DNA from: Gehongia tenuis
Lineage (GTDB): Bacteria; Bacillota; Clostridia; Christensenellales; NSJ-53
DNA length: 64,000 nt
Direction of reading: 5' to 3'
Assembly (NCBI RefSeq): GCF_014384795.1
Contig: NZ_JACRSR010000001.1
Coordinates: 434,001-498,000 of the forward strand
Below the pieces are notes generated by a model, which had not been told where the DNA came from, made no database searches, and was given only the letters and a program-made list of their open reading frames with translations. Position 1 is the first letter of the stretch; the number at the start of each line of letters is the position of its first letter. This document shows positions 16,838 through 24,142 of the stretch, one piece after another. The translations under genes and the position numbers were made by a program.

Positions 16838-17317
16838 TTAAAGCTTACGCTTCGCCTTGCCGGTCACATGATCCAGCGAAACCTTCCATACCGCGGAGCG
16901 CACACAGGCGGCGGAGACCTTCCGGGCCATCTCGGTGTGGCCGGGCACATACTTTTCGCAAAGGGCGAGAAGCGCCTTTGTCCGCTCCTCCCGGTCTGTC
17001 ACCTCAAAGGCCCGGCCAAAGACCATCACGCTCTCAAAGGAGGTGGTGAAGTTGGCTTTGCCCTCAAGGTGGGGCTCCGTTTCGCCCACCACGGTGAAAT
17101 GGGTGCGGCTCTCATGGCGGAGATTGTCCAGCATATACCCCTCCAAAGCAGTGTGAAAGTAGATGGCCCCGTCCATCAGCACGTAGGACAGCGGCACGGC
17201 GTAGGGCTGGCCCTCCCTGTCCACGGTGGCGAGAAAGCCGTATTCCCCTTTCATCAGCAGTTGGAGGCTTTCCGCGGGGGTGAGAGCGCGGTCGGCCTTG
17301 CGCATGGGTTGATACAT
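16838..17317 (-). CDS. pyridoxamine 5'-phosphate oxidase-like flavoprotein (NimA type)
   Basis: A 159-residue protein of the FMN-binding split-barrel superfamily, close to the NimA/5-nitroimidazole reductase group: MRKADR start region, GFLATVDREGQPYAVPLSYV strand pair, and MVFGRAFEV later. Start ATG at 17317 has AAGGAG 8 bp upstream; the earlier in-frame GTG overlaps that site. The family binds flavin or haem and reduces nitro or similar compounds; the true substrate cannot be told. It is monocistronic. Confidence 0.82.
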   Translation of the reverse strand: MYQPMRKADRALTPAESLQLLMKGEYGFLATVDREGQPYAVPLSYVLMDGAIYFHTALEGYMLDNLRHESRTHFTVVGETEPHLEGKANFTTSFESVMVFGRAFEVTDREERTKALLALCEKYVPGHTEMARKVSAACVRSAVWKVSLDHVTGKAKRKL

Positions 17318-17451
17318 GGCGGTCACTCCTTCAAGGTTTGATCGGTCCGGCGCCGTCCGGCGCGGAACGCCTTTCCATCATCCTACCATAAAAAGAGGAA
17401 CTAAGGAACTTTTGGGGAATCTTAAATAGAAAAAAGTGGAGGAGAAATGCC

Positions 17452-18366
17452 ATGAAATTCAAAAGACTGGCGGCGGTGGACGAGACCCGGGTGAACGAAG
17501 CGGGCCGCGGCGCTCTCGCGGAGCTGGCCGAGACGGCGGTCTTCTATCCCGGCGAGCCGAAGGATGAGGCGGAGCTGCTCGGACGGATGGCGGGCGCCGA
17601 CGGCGTTCTCGTCTCCTGGAAGACGCCCATCCCGGGAAGGGTCATCGAGAAGTGTCCGGAGCTCAGGTACATCGGCATGTGCTGCAGCCTTTACGGCGAG
17701 GACAGCGCCAATGTGGATATCCGCGCCTGCCGGGAGCGGGGGATCGCCGTCACTGGCATCTTTGACTACGGCGACGACGGAGTGGTGGAGTTCATCATCG
17801 CCGAGCTGGTGCGTTTGCTGCACGGATTTGGCGAACATCAATGGAGGGGGGAGCCCCACGAGCTGTCCGCCCTCAGGGTGGGCATCGTGGGCCTTGGCAC
17901 CGTGGGCCGCATGCTGGCCCGGGCTCTTCGGTTCTTCAAGGCGGAGGTCTATTACTACAGCCGCACGAGAAAGCCGGACGCCGAGGCGGAAGGCATCGCC
18001 TACCTGCCCCTCGCCGAACTTTTAAAAACCTGCGACTGCGTCTCCACCCACCTGCCGAAGAACACCTTCCTGCTGGGAGAGCGGGAATTTGACGCCTTCG
18101 GCGACGGCAAGATCCTGATCAACACCGCCATCGGACCCTCCTTTGACGCCGCCGCCCTGGAGCGCTGGCTCCGCCGGGGGAACAACTATTACATCTGCGA
18201 TAGGGTGGCCGCCATGAACTGGGAGCTGCCGGACGCGCCGGGCGTCCTCATGGCAAACAAGGGCTCCGGCGGGTCGGCGGAGGAGGTTCGGCGCCTCTCA
18301 AAGAAGGTGGTGGAAAACGCCCGGGCCTTTCTTGCCGGTCCGTCCGCCGGCCAAAGCCGGCCGTGA
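17452..18366 (+). CDS. D-2-hydroxyacid dehydrogenase-like protein lacking catalytic residues
   Basis: A 304-residue protein with the two-domain fold of NAD-dependent D-isomer 2-hydroxyacid dehydrogenases. The nucleotide site GIVGLGTVG (144-152) is intact. However, the catalytic arginine of the family's NTARG motif is replaced: the sequence reads NTAIG (224-228). The usual DVF-E segment is not recognisable and the catalytic His of the PHxxG motif appears as Asn269 (MANKGSGG). It therefore binds NAD(P) but may not act as a normal dehydrogenase; a different reaction or a sensor role is possible. Good ribosome site GGAGGAG. Confidence 0.75.
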   Translation: MKFKRLAAVDETRVNEAGRGALAELAETAVFYPGEPKDEAELLGRMAGADGVLVSWKTPIPGRVIEKCPELRYIGMCCSLYGEDSANVDIRACRERGIAVTGIFDYGDDGVVEFIIAELVRLLHGFGEHQWRGEPHELSALRVGIVGLGTVGRMLARALRFFKAEVYYYSRTRKPDAEAEGIAYLPLAELLKTCDCVSTHLPKNTFLLGEREFDAFGDGKILINTAIGPSFDAAALERWLRRGNNYYICDRVAAMNWELPDAPGVLMANKGSGGSAEEVRRLSKKVVENARAFLAGPSAGQSRP

Positions 18367-18377
18367 GGATGCCGGCC

Positions 18378-18551
18378 CTAGGGCTTCCGGTCCTTCGGCT
18401 CGTCCATCTTGAAGTGCTCCGCCCACAGCATGAGTTCGCCCAGGGTGGAAATCTCAAGATTCGCCCGCAGGAGCCTGGACTGGATATGTCCGGGCAGTTT
18501 CGCGTAGTAGTCCCGAAGATTCGGGTCGTCCATGTAATGATTGTGATCCAT
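18378..18551 (-). CDS. small conserved-looking protein, unknown
   Basis: A 57-residue soluble protein starting at ATG 18551 behind a strong site (GGGGAGGTGATTTA). It begins MDHNHYMDD, followed by an amphipathic helical body (YYAKLPGHIQSRLL, TLGELMLWAEHF) and a charged end. Codon use matches the neighbours and the start signal is strong, so I regard it as real. Function unknown. It faces away from the YqeY gene, with which it shares a 62-bp intergenic region. Confidence 0.6.
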   Translation of the reverse strand: MDHNHYMDDPNLRDYYAKLPGHIQSRLLRANLEISTLGELMLWAEHFKMDEPKDRKP

Positions 18552-18613
18552 TAAATCACCTCCCCGCCTAGTATGGCCCGGGGAAGGGGGAAACATGAAG
18601 GAGGTATTTTTGA

Positions 18614-19057
18614 ATGAGCAAAACCGAAGCGGTGCAAAAGGCCATGGTCGCGGCCATGAAGGCCCACGACGGGGCGCGCAAGACCACCCTGTCCCTGCTG
18701 CTGTCCGCCTTGAAGGCGAAAGCCAAGGATAAGCGGGCGGAGCTCACGGCCGAGGAGGAGGACGCCATCGTCATGCGGGAAATCAAGCAAACGCAGGAGA
18801 CGCTGGACAGCGCCCGCGGCCGGGAGGATATCGTCAAGGAATGCGAGGACCGCCTGGCTGTTCTTGAGGAATTCGCGCCGAAGATGATGGACGAGGGTGA
18901 GATCCGCGCCGTCATCGAGACGGTGCTGGCCGCCTTCCCCGAGCCGCCCACGGCAAAACAGAAGGGTCTTGTGATGAGAGAGCTCATGCCAAAGGTGAAG
19001 GGCAAGGCCGACGGCGGCCTGGTCAACCGCCTGGTGGGCGAATACCTGAAATCATAG
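18614..19057 (+). CDS. YqeY/GatB C-terminal-like domain protein
   Basis: A 147-residue helical protein of the YqeY family, related to the tail domain of the GatB amidotransferase subunit. Motifs: LLLSALKAKAKDKR, ELTAEEEDAIVMREIKQ and the closing GLVMRELMPKVKGKADGGLVNRLV. GatB-tail domains contact tRNA; the role of free YqeY proteins is not settled. AAGGAGG precedes the ATG. A small reading frame follows 10 bp later. Confidence 0.9.
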   Translation: MSKTEAVQKAMVAAMKAHDGARKTTLSLLLSALKAKAKDKRAELTAEEEDAIVMREIKQTQETLDSARGREDIVKECEDRLAVLEEFAPKMMDEGEIRAVIETVLAAFPEPPTAKQKGLVMRELMPKVKGKADGGLVNRLVGEYLKS

Positions 19058-19067
19058 GAGGCGTCCT

Positions 19068-19235
19068 ATGCACTTTATCGGCAATCTGTTCACCATCTAC
19101 GACCAGTCGGGGGAAGGGAACATCGACCGGACCATCATCGAGTGCCTGCTCCGCCCGCCGGGATGCACGCGGATACCTTCCTTTTCCTGGAGAGCGGCGG
19201 GCAGTGCGATGCCTTGTACCGCAAAAAGTAGCTGA
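19068..19235 (+). pseudogene. short ORF, possibly one gene broken by a frameshift
   Basis: An ATG with a very good site (AGGAGG, 5 bp spacing) begins a 55-residue frame. Its first half (FIGNLFTIYDQSGEGNID...) reads like a normal protein, but after the run CCGCCCGCCGGG the frame turns into Ser/Arg-rich sequence. A second frame over the same bases (from ATG 19163 to stop 19229-19231) reads naturally: HADTFLFLESGGQCDALYRKK-like. This suggests one small gene of about 54 codons with a one-base indel, or a sequencing error. Family not recognised. Confidence 0.4.
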
Positions 19236-19285
19236 AGGATTCAATTTGGGGACTGCGGGCCAAGGAAAGAGCCAGCCATTTGGCA

Positions 19286-19312
19286 CCCGGACGCTGTCCG
19301 GGCTTTTTTTTG
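19286..19312 (+). terminator. terminator after the YqeY unit
   Basis: CCCGGAC, loop GCT, GTCCGGG, then a run of eight or more T. Confidence 0.88.
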
Positions 19313-19318
19313 CAAAGT

Positions 19319-19380
19319 AATTGACATATGCCGGAAATGGGGTATACTGAAGGGGAAGGAATTCATGACATATGTCAATT
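19319..19380. promoter_or_regulatory. promoter bracketed by 12-bp inverted repeats, probable autoregulated operator
   Basis: TTGACA (19321-19326), 16-bp spacer, TATACT (19343-19348) form a strong promoter. AATTGACATATG (19319-19330) overlaps the -35, and its exact reverse complement CATATGTCAATT (19369-19380) lies past the start site. The downstream copy also contains the palindrome TGACATATGTCA (19366-19377). Two dimers bound here could occupy or loop the promoter. The gene behind it encodes its own helix-turn-helix domain. Confidence 0.75.
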
Positions 19381-19396
19381 AAAAGGGGGTGAGTCC

Positions 19397-20170
19397 GTGG
19401 CCAGACCACCGAAATGCCGCAGGGTGTGCCGGATGCCCTGCCGGGCGCGGTTCGGGCCGCTGGACGGCGAAGCCGGGGAGGAGATCCGTCTCACCGTGGA
19501 CGAATACGAGGCGGTCCGCCTGATCGATCTTGCGGGCCTCAGCCAGGAGGAAGCCGCCGGGCAGATGGGCGTGGCCCGCACCACCGTTCAGGGCATCTAC
19601 GACCGGGCCCGGCGGAAGCTTGCCGATTTTTTGGTCAACGGCCGGGGGCTCGCCATCCACGGGGGCGAGTACCGTCTTTGCGGGCGCTGCCCCCATTACG
19701 GAAAGGAGCATGATTTTATGAAGATTGCTGTAGCCAGCATGGGACAGGAGGTGTCCCCCCATTTCGGACACTGTGAGAACTTCAACCTCTACGACCCGGA
19801 GGCCAAGACCTGGGAGAACCTGCCCAGTCCCGGCCATCAGTGCGGCTTTCTGCCCACCTTTTTGAAGAACGCCGGCGCGGGTGTGGTTATCGCCGGGGGT
19901 ATGGGCCGGGGCGCCCAGGAGAACTGCCGGCGGGCGGGCCTTGAGGTGATCACCGGCGCGTCGGGCAGCGCGAAGGCTGCGGTGGAGCGCTATCTGGCCG
20001 GAGAGCTGGTCTCCACCGGCGCGGTGTGCGACCACGATCACGATCACGAGGGCGGCCATCACCACGGCGAGGGCCATGAGTGCCACGGTCACGGCGAGGG
20101 CCACGCGTGTCACGGCCACGGCGAGGGCCACGAGTGTCACGGTCACGGCGGACACTCCGGCCAGGCATAA
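19397..20170 (+). CDS. DUF134 HTH protein fused to NifX/NifB-type cluster-binding domain, His-rich tail
   Basis: GTG start behind AAAGGGGGTGAG; 257 residues. The N-terminal part (1-105) is a DUF134 DNA-binding domain, with Cys-rich RRVCRMPCRARF and the helix-turn-helix LSQEEAAGQMGVARTTVQGIYDRAR. From about 110 a dinitrogenase-cofactor-binding (NifX/NifB C-terminal) domain follows (MKIAVASMGQEVSPHFGHCENF). The last 45 residues are three Gly-His-Cys repeats (HGEGHECHGHG), a likely metal-binding tail. No nitrogenase genes are nearby, so a metal- or FeS-responsive regulator is the best guess. Flanking inverted repeats suggest autoregulation. Confidence 0.85.
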   Translation: MARPPKCRRVCRMPCRARFGPLDGEAGEEIRLTVDEYEAVRLIDLAGLSQEEAAGQMGVARTTVQGIYDRARRKLADFLVNGRGLAIHGGEYRLCGRCPHYGKEHDFMKIAVASMGQEVSPHFGHCENFNLYDPEAKTWENLPSPGHQCGFLPTFLKNAGAGVVIAGGMGRGAQENCRRAGLEVITGASGSAKAAVERYLAGELVSTGAVCDHDHDHEGGHHHGEGHECHGHGEGHACHGHGEGHECHGHGGHSGQA

Positions 20171-20198
20171 GCCCGTCCATTTCCCATACGATTCCCAT

Positions 20199-20227
20199 GA
20201 GGACCCCTTCGCGGGTCCTTTTTTTCG
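20199..20227 (+). terminator. terminator of the DUF134-NifX gene
   Basis: AGGACCC, loop of six, GGGTCCT, followed by a T run into TTTTTTTC. Confidence 0.88.
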
Positions 20228-20234
20228 TCTTTTT

Positions 20235-20288
20235 GCTAGGTACCTTGCAAATTCTTTGCGGGGGTGCTAAAATTGGAAGGTACCTAGC
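20235..20288. promoter_or_regulatory. MarR gene promoter bracketed by 12-bp inverted repeats
   Basis: TTGCAA (20245-20250), 17-bp spacer, TAAAAT (20268-20273). GCTAGGTACCTT (20235-20246) and its exact reverse complement AAGGTACCTAGC (20277-20288) flank the promoter, each with a GGTACC core. Same arrangement as the preceding operon but with a different sequence, so a different repressor, most simply the MarR protein encoded next. Confidence 0.75.
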
Positions 20289-20327
20289 GATTTTGCCGAA
20301 GGGTTCGGGACAAAGGGAGGAATGGAG

Positions 20328-20918
20328 ATGACAAAGATCTGCACCGGCTGCGAAAAGGCGTGCCCCTTTGACGCCATCCTGTGTGAAAAGGGGCTGGCCT
20401 TTGCGGAGGCGGCGGGCATACCCATCGAAAAGGTGGGGAAGGGGGACCGGGAGGCGGACGACGTCATGGCGGCGTTCCTGCCTCTGGCAAGGCTCCACCA
20501 CCACTGGAAAAAGTCCACGGGCAGGCCGAGGCTGCTCACCGTTTTGCTGGGCCGAACCTCCATGACCCAGCGGGAGCTCCAGGAGGCGGCGGGGATGCGC
20601 TCCTCGTCCATGAGCGAGCTCCTCGGGAAGATGGAGAAGGAGGGAAGCATCGTCCGGGAGAAGGGGGAGGACCAGCGCACCTTCCGGGTGATCCTCACCG
20701 ATAAGGGCCGCATGCAGGCCCGGGAATACGAGCGGGTCCGAAAGTTCGAGGCGGAACGGCTGCTGTCCGTGCTGACGCAGGAGGAGCGGCAGGCCTTTGC
20801 GGCGCTGCTGAGGAAGCTCTATCCCCACTGGCTTAAATGCATCCCCCTGCCGGAGGAGCCCTGCCGTTCCGCCCGGGCCCCGGAGGGGTCAAAGGGGGGT
20901 GAACGCCGTGAAATCTAG
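20328..20918 (+). CDS. MarR-family regulator with N-terminal cysteine cluster
   Basis: ATG 20328 is favoured (AAGGGAGG, 7 bp spacing); another ATG two codons earlier overlaps the site. The 196-residue protein has an unusual N-terminus with CTGCEKACP and a further Cys (C-x2-C-x3-C-P...C), like half of a ferredoxin, before the winged helix (about 60-150: MTQRELQEAAGMRSSSMSELLGKMEKEG). The wing basic residues (EDQRTFRVILTDKGR) are intact. The cluster suggests metal or redox sensing. It overlaps the MATE gene by 11 bp and so probably controls it. Confidence 0.85.
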   Translation: MTKICTGCEKACPFDAILCEKGLAFAEAAGIPIEKVGKGDREADDVMAAFLPLARLHHHWKKSTGRPRLLTVLLGRTSMTQRELQEAAGMRSSSMSELLGKMEKEGSIVREKGEDQRTFRVILTDKGRMQAREYERVRKFEAERLLSVLTQEERQAFAALLRKLYPHWLKCIPLPEEPCRSARAPEGSKGGERREI

Positions 20919-22278
20919 GGAGCTCATTCAGGATTTCACCACCGGCAGCGTGCCCCGGCAGCTGCTGCGCTTTGCGGCGCCCCTGTTTTTGTCCAATCTC
21001 CTGCAGGTGGTCTACAACATGGTGGACATGGTGGTGGTGGGCCAGTTCGTAGGCAGCGCCGGGCTTTCGGCGGTGTCCATCGGCGGCGACGTGCTGAGTT
21101 TTCTCACCTTCATCGCCATGGGCTTTGCCAGCGCCGGACAGGTGATCATCTCCCAATACATCGGCGCCGAGCGGCGGGAGCGGGTGGGCCGGCTGGTGGG
21201 CACCATGACCACCTTTTTGATGGCCTGCGCCGTGATCCTGAGCGTGGTGTGCTTCATCATCCGAACGCCCATCCTGCAGTGGATGAACACCCCGCCGGAA
21301 GCCTGGGACAACGCCATGAGCTATGCCGTCACCTCCATGGCGGGGCTCATCTTCATCTATGGCTACAACACGGTGAGCGCCGTGCTCCGGGGTATGGGGG
21401 ATTCGAGGCATCCCTTCATCTTCGTAGCGGCGGCGGCCGTGCTGAACCTGGTGCTGGACCTGGTATTCGTGGCGGGACTGGGCATGGAAGCCTTCGGCGC
21501 GGCGCTGGCCACGGTGATCGGACAGGGCCTCAGCTTCGTGGCGGCGGCGGTGTTCCTGTACCGCAGGCGCCAGAGCCTGGGCTTTTCCATCCGGGCGAAG
21601 GACTTCCTGCCGGACAGGACGGAACTGTCCACCCTTCTCAAGCTGGGCGTGCCCATGGCCATCAAGAGCGCGGCGGTGCACTTCTCCAAGCTGTTCGTCA
21701 ATTCCTATATCAACAGCTACGGCGTGGCCGTCTCGGCGGTGGCGGGCATCGGCAACAAGCTCAGCACCGTCAGCAACCTCATCTCCAACTCGGTGAACGC
21801 CGCGGGCAGCTCCATGGTGGGCCAGAACATCGGCGCGGAGAAGTACGAGCGGGTGCCGAAGATCCTGTCGGTTTCCTTCATCCTTTGCGCCGCCTGCTCC
21901 GCCGTGATGGCCGCCGTCATCCTCATCTTCCCGTCGGCGGTGTTCGGCATCTTCTCCAGCGACCCGGCGGTGCTCGCCGTGTGCATGCAGTACATCCCCG
22001 TTGCGGTGCTGGTGTTTGCATCCACCGCCTTCCGTTCGCCCATGAACGCCTTCATCAATGGTTCGGGCAACTACAGGCTGAACTTTGCCGTGGCGCTGCT
22101 GGACGGCATCCTGGCCCGCATCGGCATCGCCCTTCTGATGGGCGTGACGGCGGGCATGGGGTATCTGGGTTTTTGGTACGGCGACGCCATCGCGGGCTTC
22201 GTGCCCTTCTTCATCGGCGGCGTCTACTACCTCACCGGCAAATGGAAGACCCGAAAATACATCCTGCAAAGCGAATAG
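20908..22278 (+). CDS. MATE-family efflux transporter
   Basis: GTG 20908 (AAAGGGGGG about 8 bp upstream) gives 456 residues; the ORF overlaps the MarR gene. Twelve membrane helices in two MatE repeats: first with QVVYNMVDMVVVGQFVG, second with KLGVPMAIKSAAVHFSKLFVNSYINSYG region. MATE pumps export cationic drugs or metabolites using proton or sodium gradients. The operon with a MarR regulator points to substrate-induced efflux. Confidence 0.93.
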   Translation: MKSRELIQDFTTGSVPRQLLRFAAPLFLSNLLQVVYNMVDMVVVGQFVGSAGLSAVSIGGDVLSFLTFIAMGFASAGQVIISQYIGAERRERVGRLVGTMTTFLMACAVILSVVCFIIRTPILQWMNTPPEAWDNAMSYAVTSMAGLIFIYGYNTVSAVLRGMGDSRHPFIFVAAAAVLNLVLDLVFVAGLGMEAFGAALATVIGQGLSFVAAAVFLYRRRQSLGFSIRAKDFLPDRTELSTLLKLGVPMAIKSAAVHFSKLFVNSYINSYGVAVSAVAGIGNKLSTVSNLISNSVNAAGSSMVGQNIGAEKYERVPKILSVSFILCAACSAVMAAVILIFPSAVFGIFSSDPAVLAVCMQYIPVAVLVFASTAFRSPMNAFINGSGNYRLNFAVALLDGILARIGIALLMGVTAGMGYLGFWYGDAIAGFVPFFIGGVYYLTGKWKTRKYILQSE

Positions 22279-22291
22279 ACGGCACCAAAAA

Positions 22292-22320
22292 GCCGCACCC
22301 ATTGGGTGCGGCCTTTTTTC
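22292..22320. terminator. terminator between MATE and AraC genes
   Basis: GCCGCACCC, short loop, GGGTGCGGC, then TTTTTT; A run on the other side, so it can also act on the minus strand. Confidence 0.9.
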
Positions 22321-22333
22321 GCTTTACAGGGGC

Positions 22334-23191
22334 TCATTTTTGCTCAATGGGGATCCAAATTTCCGAGTGATAATTTTCGTCGCGGGTCCCGTTCGGATAC
22401 TGGTCCGGCGCGGCATACATTTCGATGCAGTAGCCCGCCGCAAATTTGTAGTCCTTCGCCGCCGGCAGCCATTCGGAAAAGATCTTCCTGTTGACGGCCT
22501 GCAGGGATTCGGGCATGGGCCCGTCGCTGGGGAATACCGCCCAGGTGAAAGGGGGGATCTCCACGGTTTCACAGCCCTCCGGGATATCGCCGGCCGGATT
22601 GTACAGATCGGCGATCCAGTATTCAAATTCGTTGCCCGACATTTTTTCGTCGATGTTCACGCCAAACATGCCGCACACCTTTTTTCCGCCGTCCCCGGCG
22701 AAATGATCGGCCCAAAACTGGGGGATTTCATCCTTCGCGCCCTCATACTTGAAGCGCTTTGCCACGCCCATCACGGTGAAACCTGCTTTCCGTACGATTC
22801 GATAGTCCATCATATAACCACCTTCCAACACAATTTTGAGCTTCAGCGGCGCGAAGGACTTCAGCGTCCTTCCCTTCCGCCGAGCCTCGGAAGGCGTGAT
22901 CCCATGGAATCGGGTGAAAGCCTTGGTAAAGCTGTCGGGGGAATCGTAGCCGTACTTGAGCGCGGTATCCAGCACCTTTCCGTCGGTGGCCGCCAGCTCC
23001 TGCCCGGCCAGCGTGAGCCTGCGGTTGCGGACATATTCCATGAGGGTCAAGCCGCACAGGAGGCTGAACCCCTTTTGGAAATAGAAAGGGGAGAGGTTGA
23101 CCCTTTTTGCAATCGATTTCACGCTCAATGCTTCGCCGAGATGCGCTTCAATGTATTCGATAGCTGTGCCAATGGATTCGGCCCATTCCAT
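22334..23191 (-). CDS. AraC-family regulator with GyrI-like effector domain
   Basis: The start MEWAESIG at 23191 is set by AAGGAG 8 bp before; 285 residues. Two AraC helix-turn-helix motifs lie in residues 1-105 (LSVKSIAKRVNLSPFYFQKGF and DTALKYGYDSPDSFTKAFTRFHG). From about 120 a GyrI/BmrR effector-binding domain begins (MDYRIVRKAGFTVMGVAKRF), ending HSEIWIPIEQK. This order is typical of regulators sensing lipophilic or cationic compounds. It follows the pyridoxal-kinase-like gene by 81 bp on the same strand. Confidence 0.9.
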   Translation of the reverse strand: MEWAESIGTAIEYIEAHLGEALSVKSIAKRVNLSPFYFQKGFSLLCGLTLMEYVRNRRLTLAGQELAATDGKVLDTALKYGYDSPDSFTKAFTRFHGITPSEARRKGRTLKSFAPLKLKIVLEGGYMMDYRIVRKAGFTVMGVAKRFKYEGAKDEIPQFWADHFAGDGGKKVCGMFGVNIDEKMSGNEFEYWIADLYNPAGDIPEGCETVEIPPFTWAVFPSDGPMPESLQAVNRKIFSEWLPAAKDYKFAAGYCIEMYAAPDQYPNGTRDENYHSEIWIPIEQK

Positions 23192-23272
23192 GTCCATCAC
23201 TCCTTCCGCCCCCAGTGTAACATTTGGCAAGCGGCCGCGCCCGATTTTGCTTGCTCAGTTTTGTCCGGAGCT

Positions 23273-24130
23273 TTACACCATTTCGTATCCGCTGATGAGC
23301 ACGGGCATCTTGAGAAGGCCCAGCTCCCGCTCCAGAAGCACGCCCTCCCGGCGGGGGTAGTCGAAGCCGTAGCTGGCCTTGATGCACTGGTAGATGAACT
23401 GCACTGCCCGGTCCAGAGCCACCGGCAGGCTGTCCCCGCCAAGCAGGCCCCCGATGAGCACGCTGGCGAAGGCGTCGCCGGTGCCGGGGTAGGAGGCGGG
23501 CACGTAGGGGCAGCCCACCTTCCAGAAGGTTTCGTTCCTGCGGTCGTAGGCGATAACGGCGGTGGAGCGTTCGCTCTCGGCGGGAGCGCTGGTGATGACC
23601 ACCGTCTCCGGCCCCAGATCGGAAAGGGCGAGGAGCCAGTCCTTCAGCTCCGCCGGACCGGGACGGAGGCCGACATCCTTCCCCAGCAGGAAGGCGGCCT
23701 CGGTGAAGTTGGGGGTGATGATGTTCGCCTTTTTCACCAGGCCCCGCATGCCCCGGGTCATCTCCTCGGTCATGGAGCTGTACAGCCGGCCGTCGTCGCC
23801 CATCACCGGGTCCACCACCACCAGATTGTCCTTCCCGAAATGATCGATGAAGTCCGCCACCACGGCGATCTGCCGCGGCGAGCCGAGGAAGCCCGAATAC
23901 ACGCACTCGAACCTGAGCCCCAGCTCCTTCCAGTGCCCGATCATCTCCACCATGTTGTCCGTCAGGTCCAGGAAGCTGTAGTGCTGAAAGCCCCCGGTGT
24001 GGGTGGACAAAACGGCGGTGGGCAGGGGGCAGACCTGCACGCCCAGGGTGGACAGGATGGGGATGATGGTGCAAAGGGACGCCCGGCCAAAGCCGGAAAG
24101 ATCGTGGATGGCGGCCACCTTCTTGATCAT
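23273..24130 (-). CDS. pyridoxal/pyridoxamine kinase (PdxY/PdxK-like)
   Basis: A 285-residue ribokinase-superfamily protein. The start IHDLSGFGRASL matches the pyridoxal-kinase ligand loop, THTGGFQ the lid, and PGTGDAFASVL holds the catalytic Asp of the GTGD motif. It phosphorylates B6 vitamers to the cofactor form. The radical SAM gene lies 12 bp upstream of its ATG (AAGGAGGAATCGCC), so the two are cotranscribed. Confidence 0.88.
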   Translation of the reverse strand: MIKKVAAIHDLSGFGRASLCTIIPILSTLGVQVCPLPTAVLSTHTGGFQHYSFLDLTDNMVEMIGHWKELGLRFECVYSGFLGSPRQIAVVADFIDHFGKDNLVVVDPVMGDDGRLYSSMTEEMTRGMRGLVKKANIITPNFTEAAFLLGKDVGLRPGPAELKDWLLALSDLGPETVVITSAPAESERSTAVIAYDRRNETFWKVGCPYVPASYPGTGDAFASVLIGGLLGGDSLPVALDRAVQFIYQCIKASYGFDYPRREGVLLERELGLLKMPVLISGYEMV

Positions 24131-24142
24131 GGCGATTCCTCC

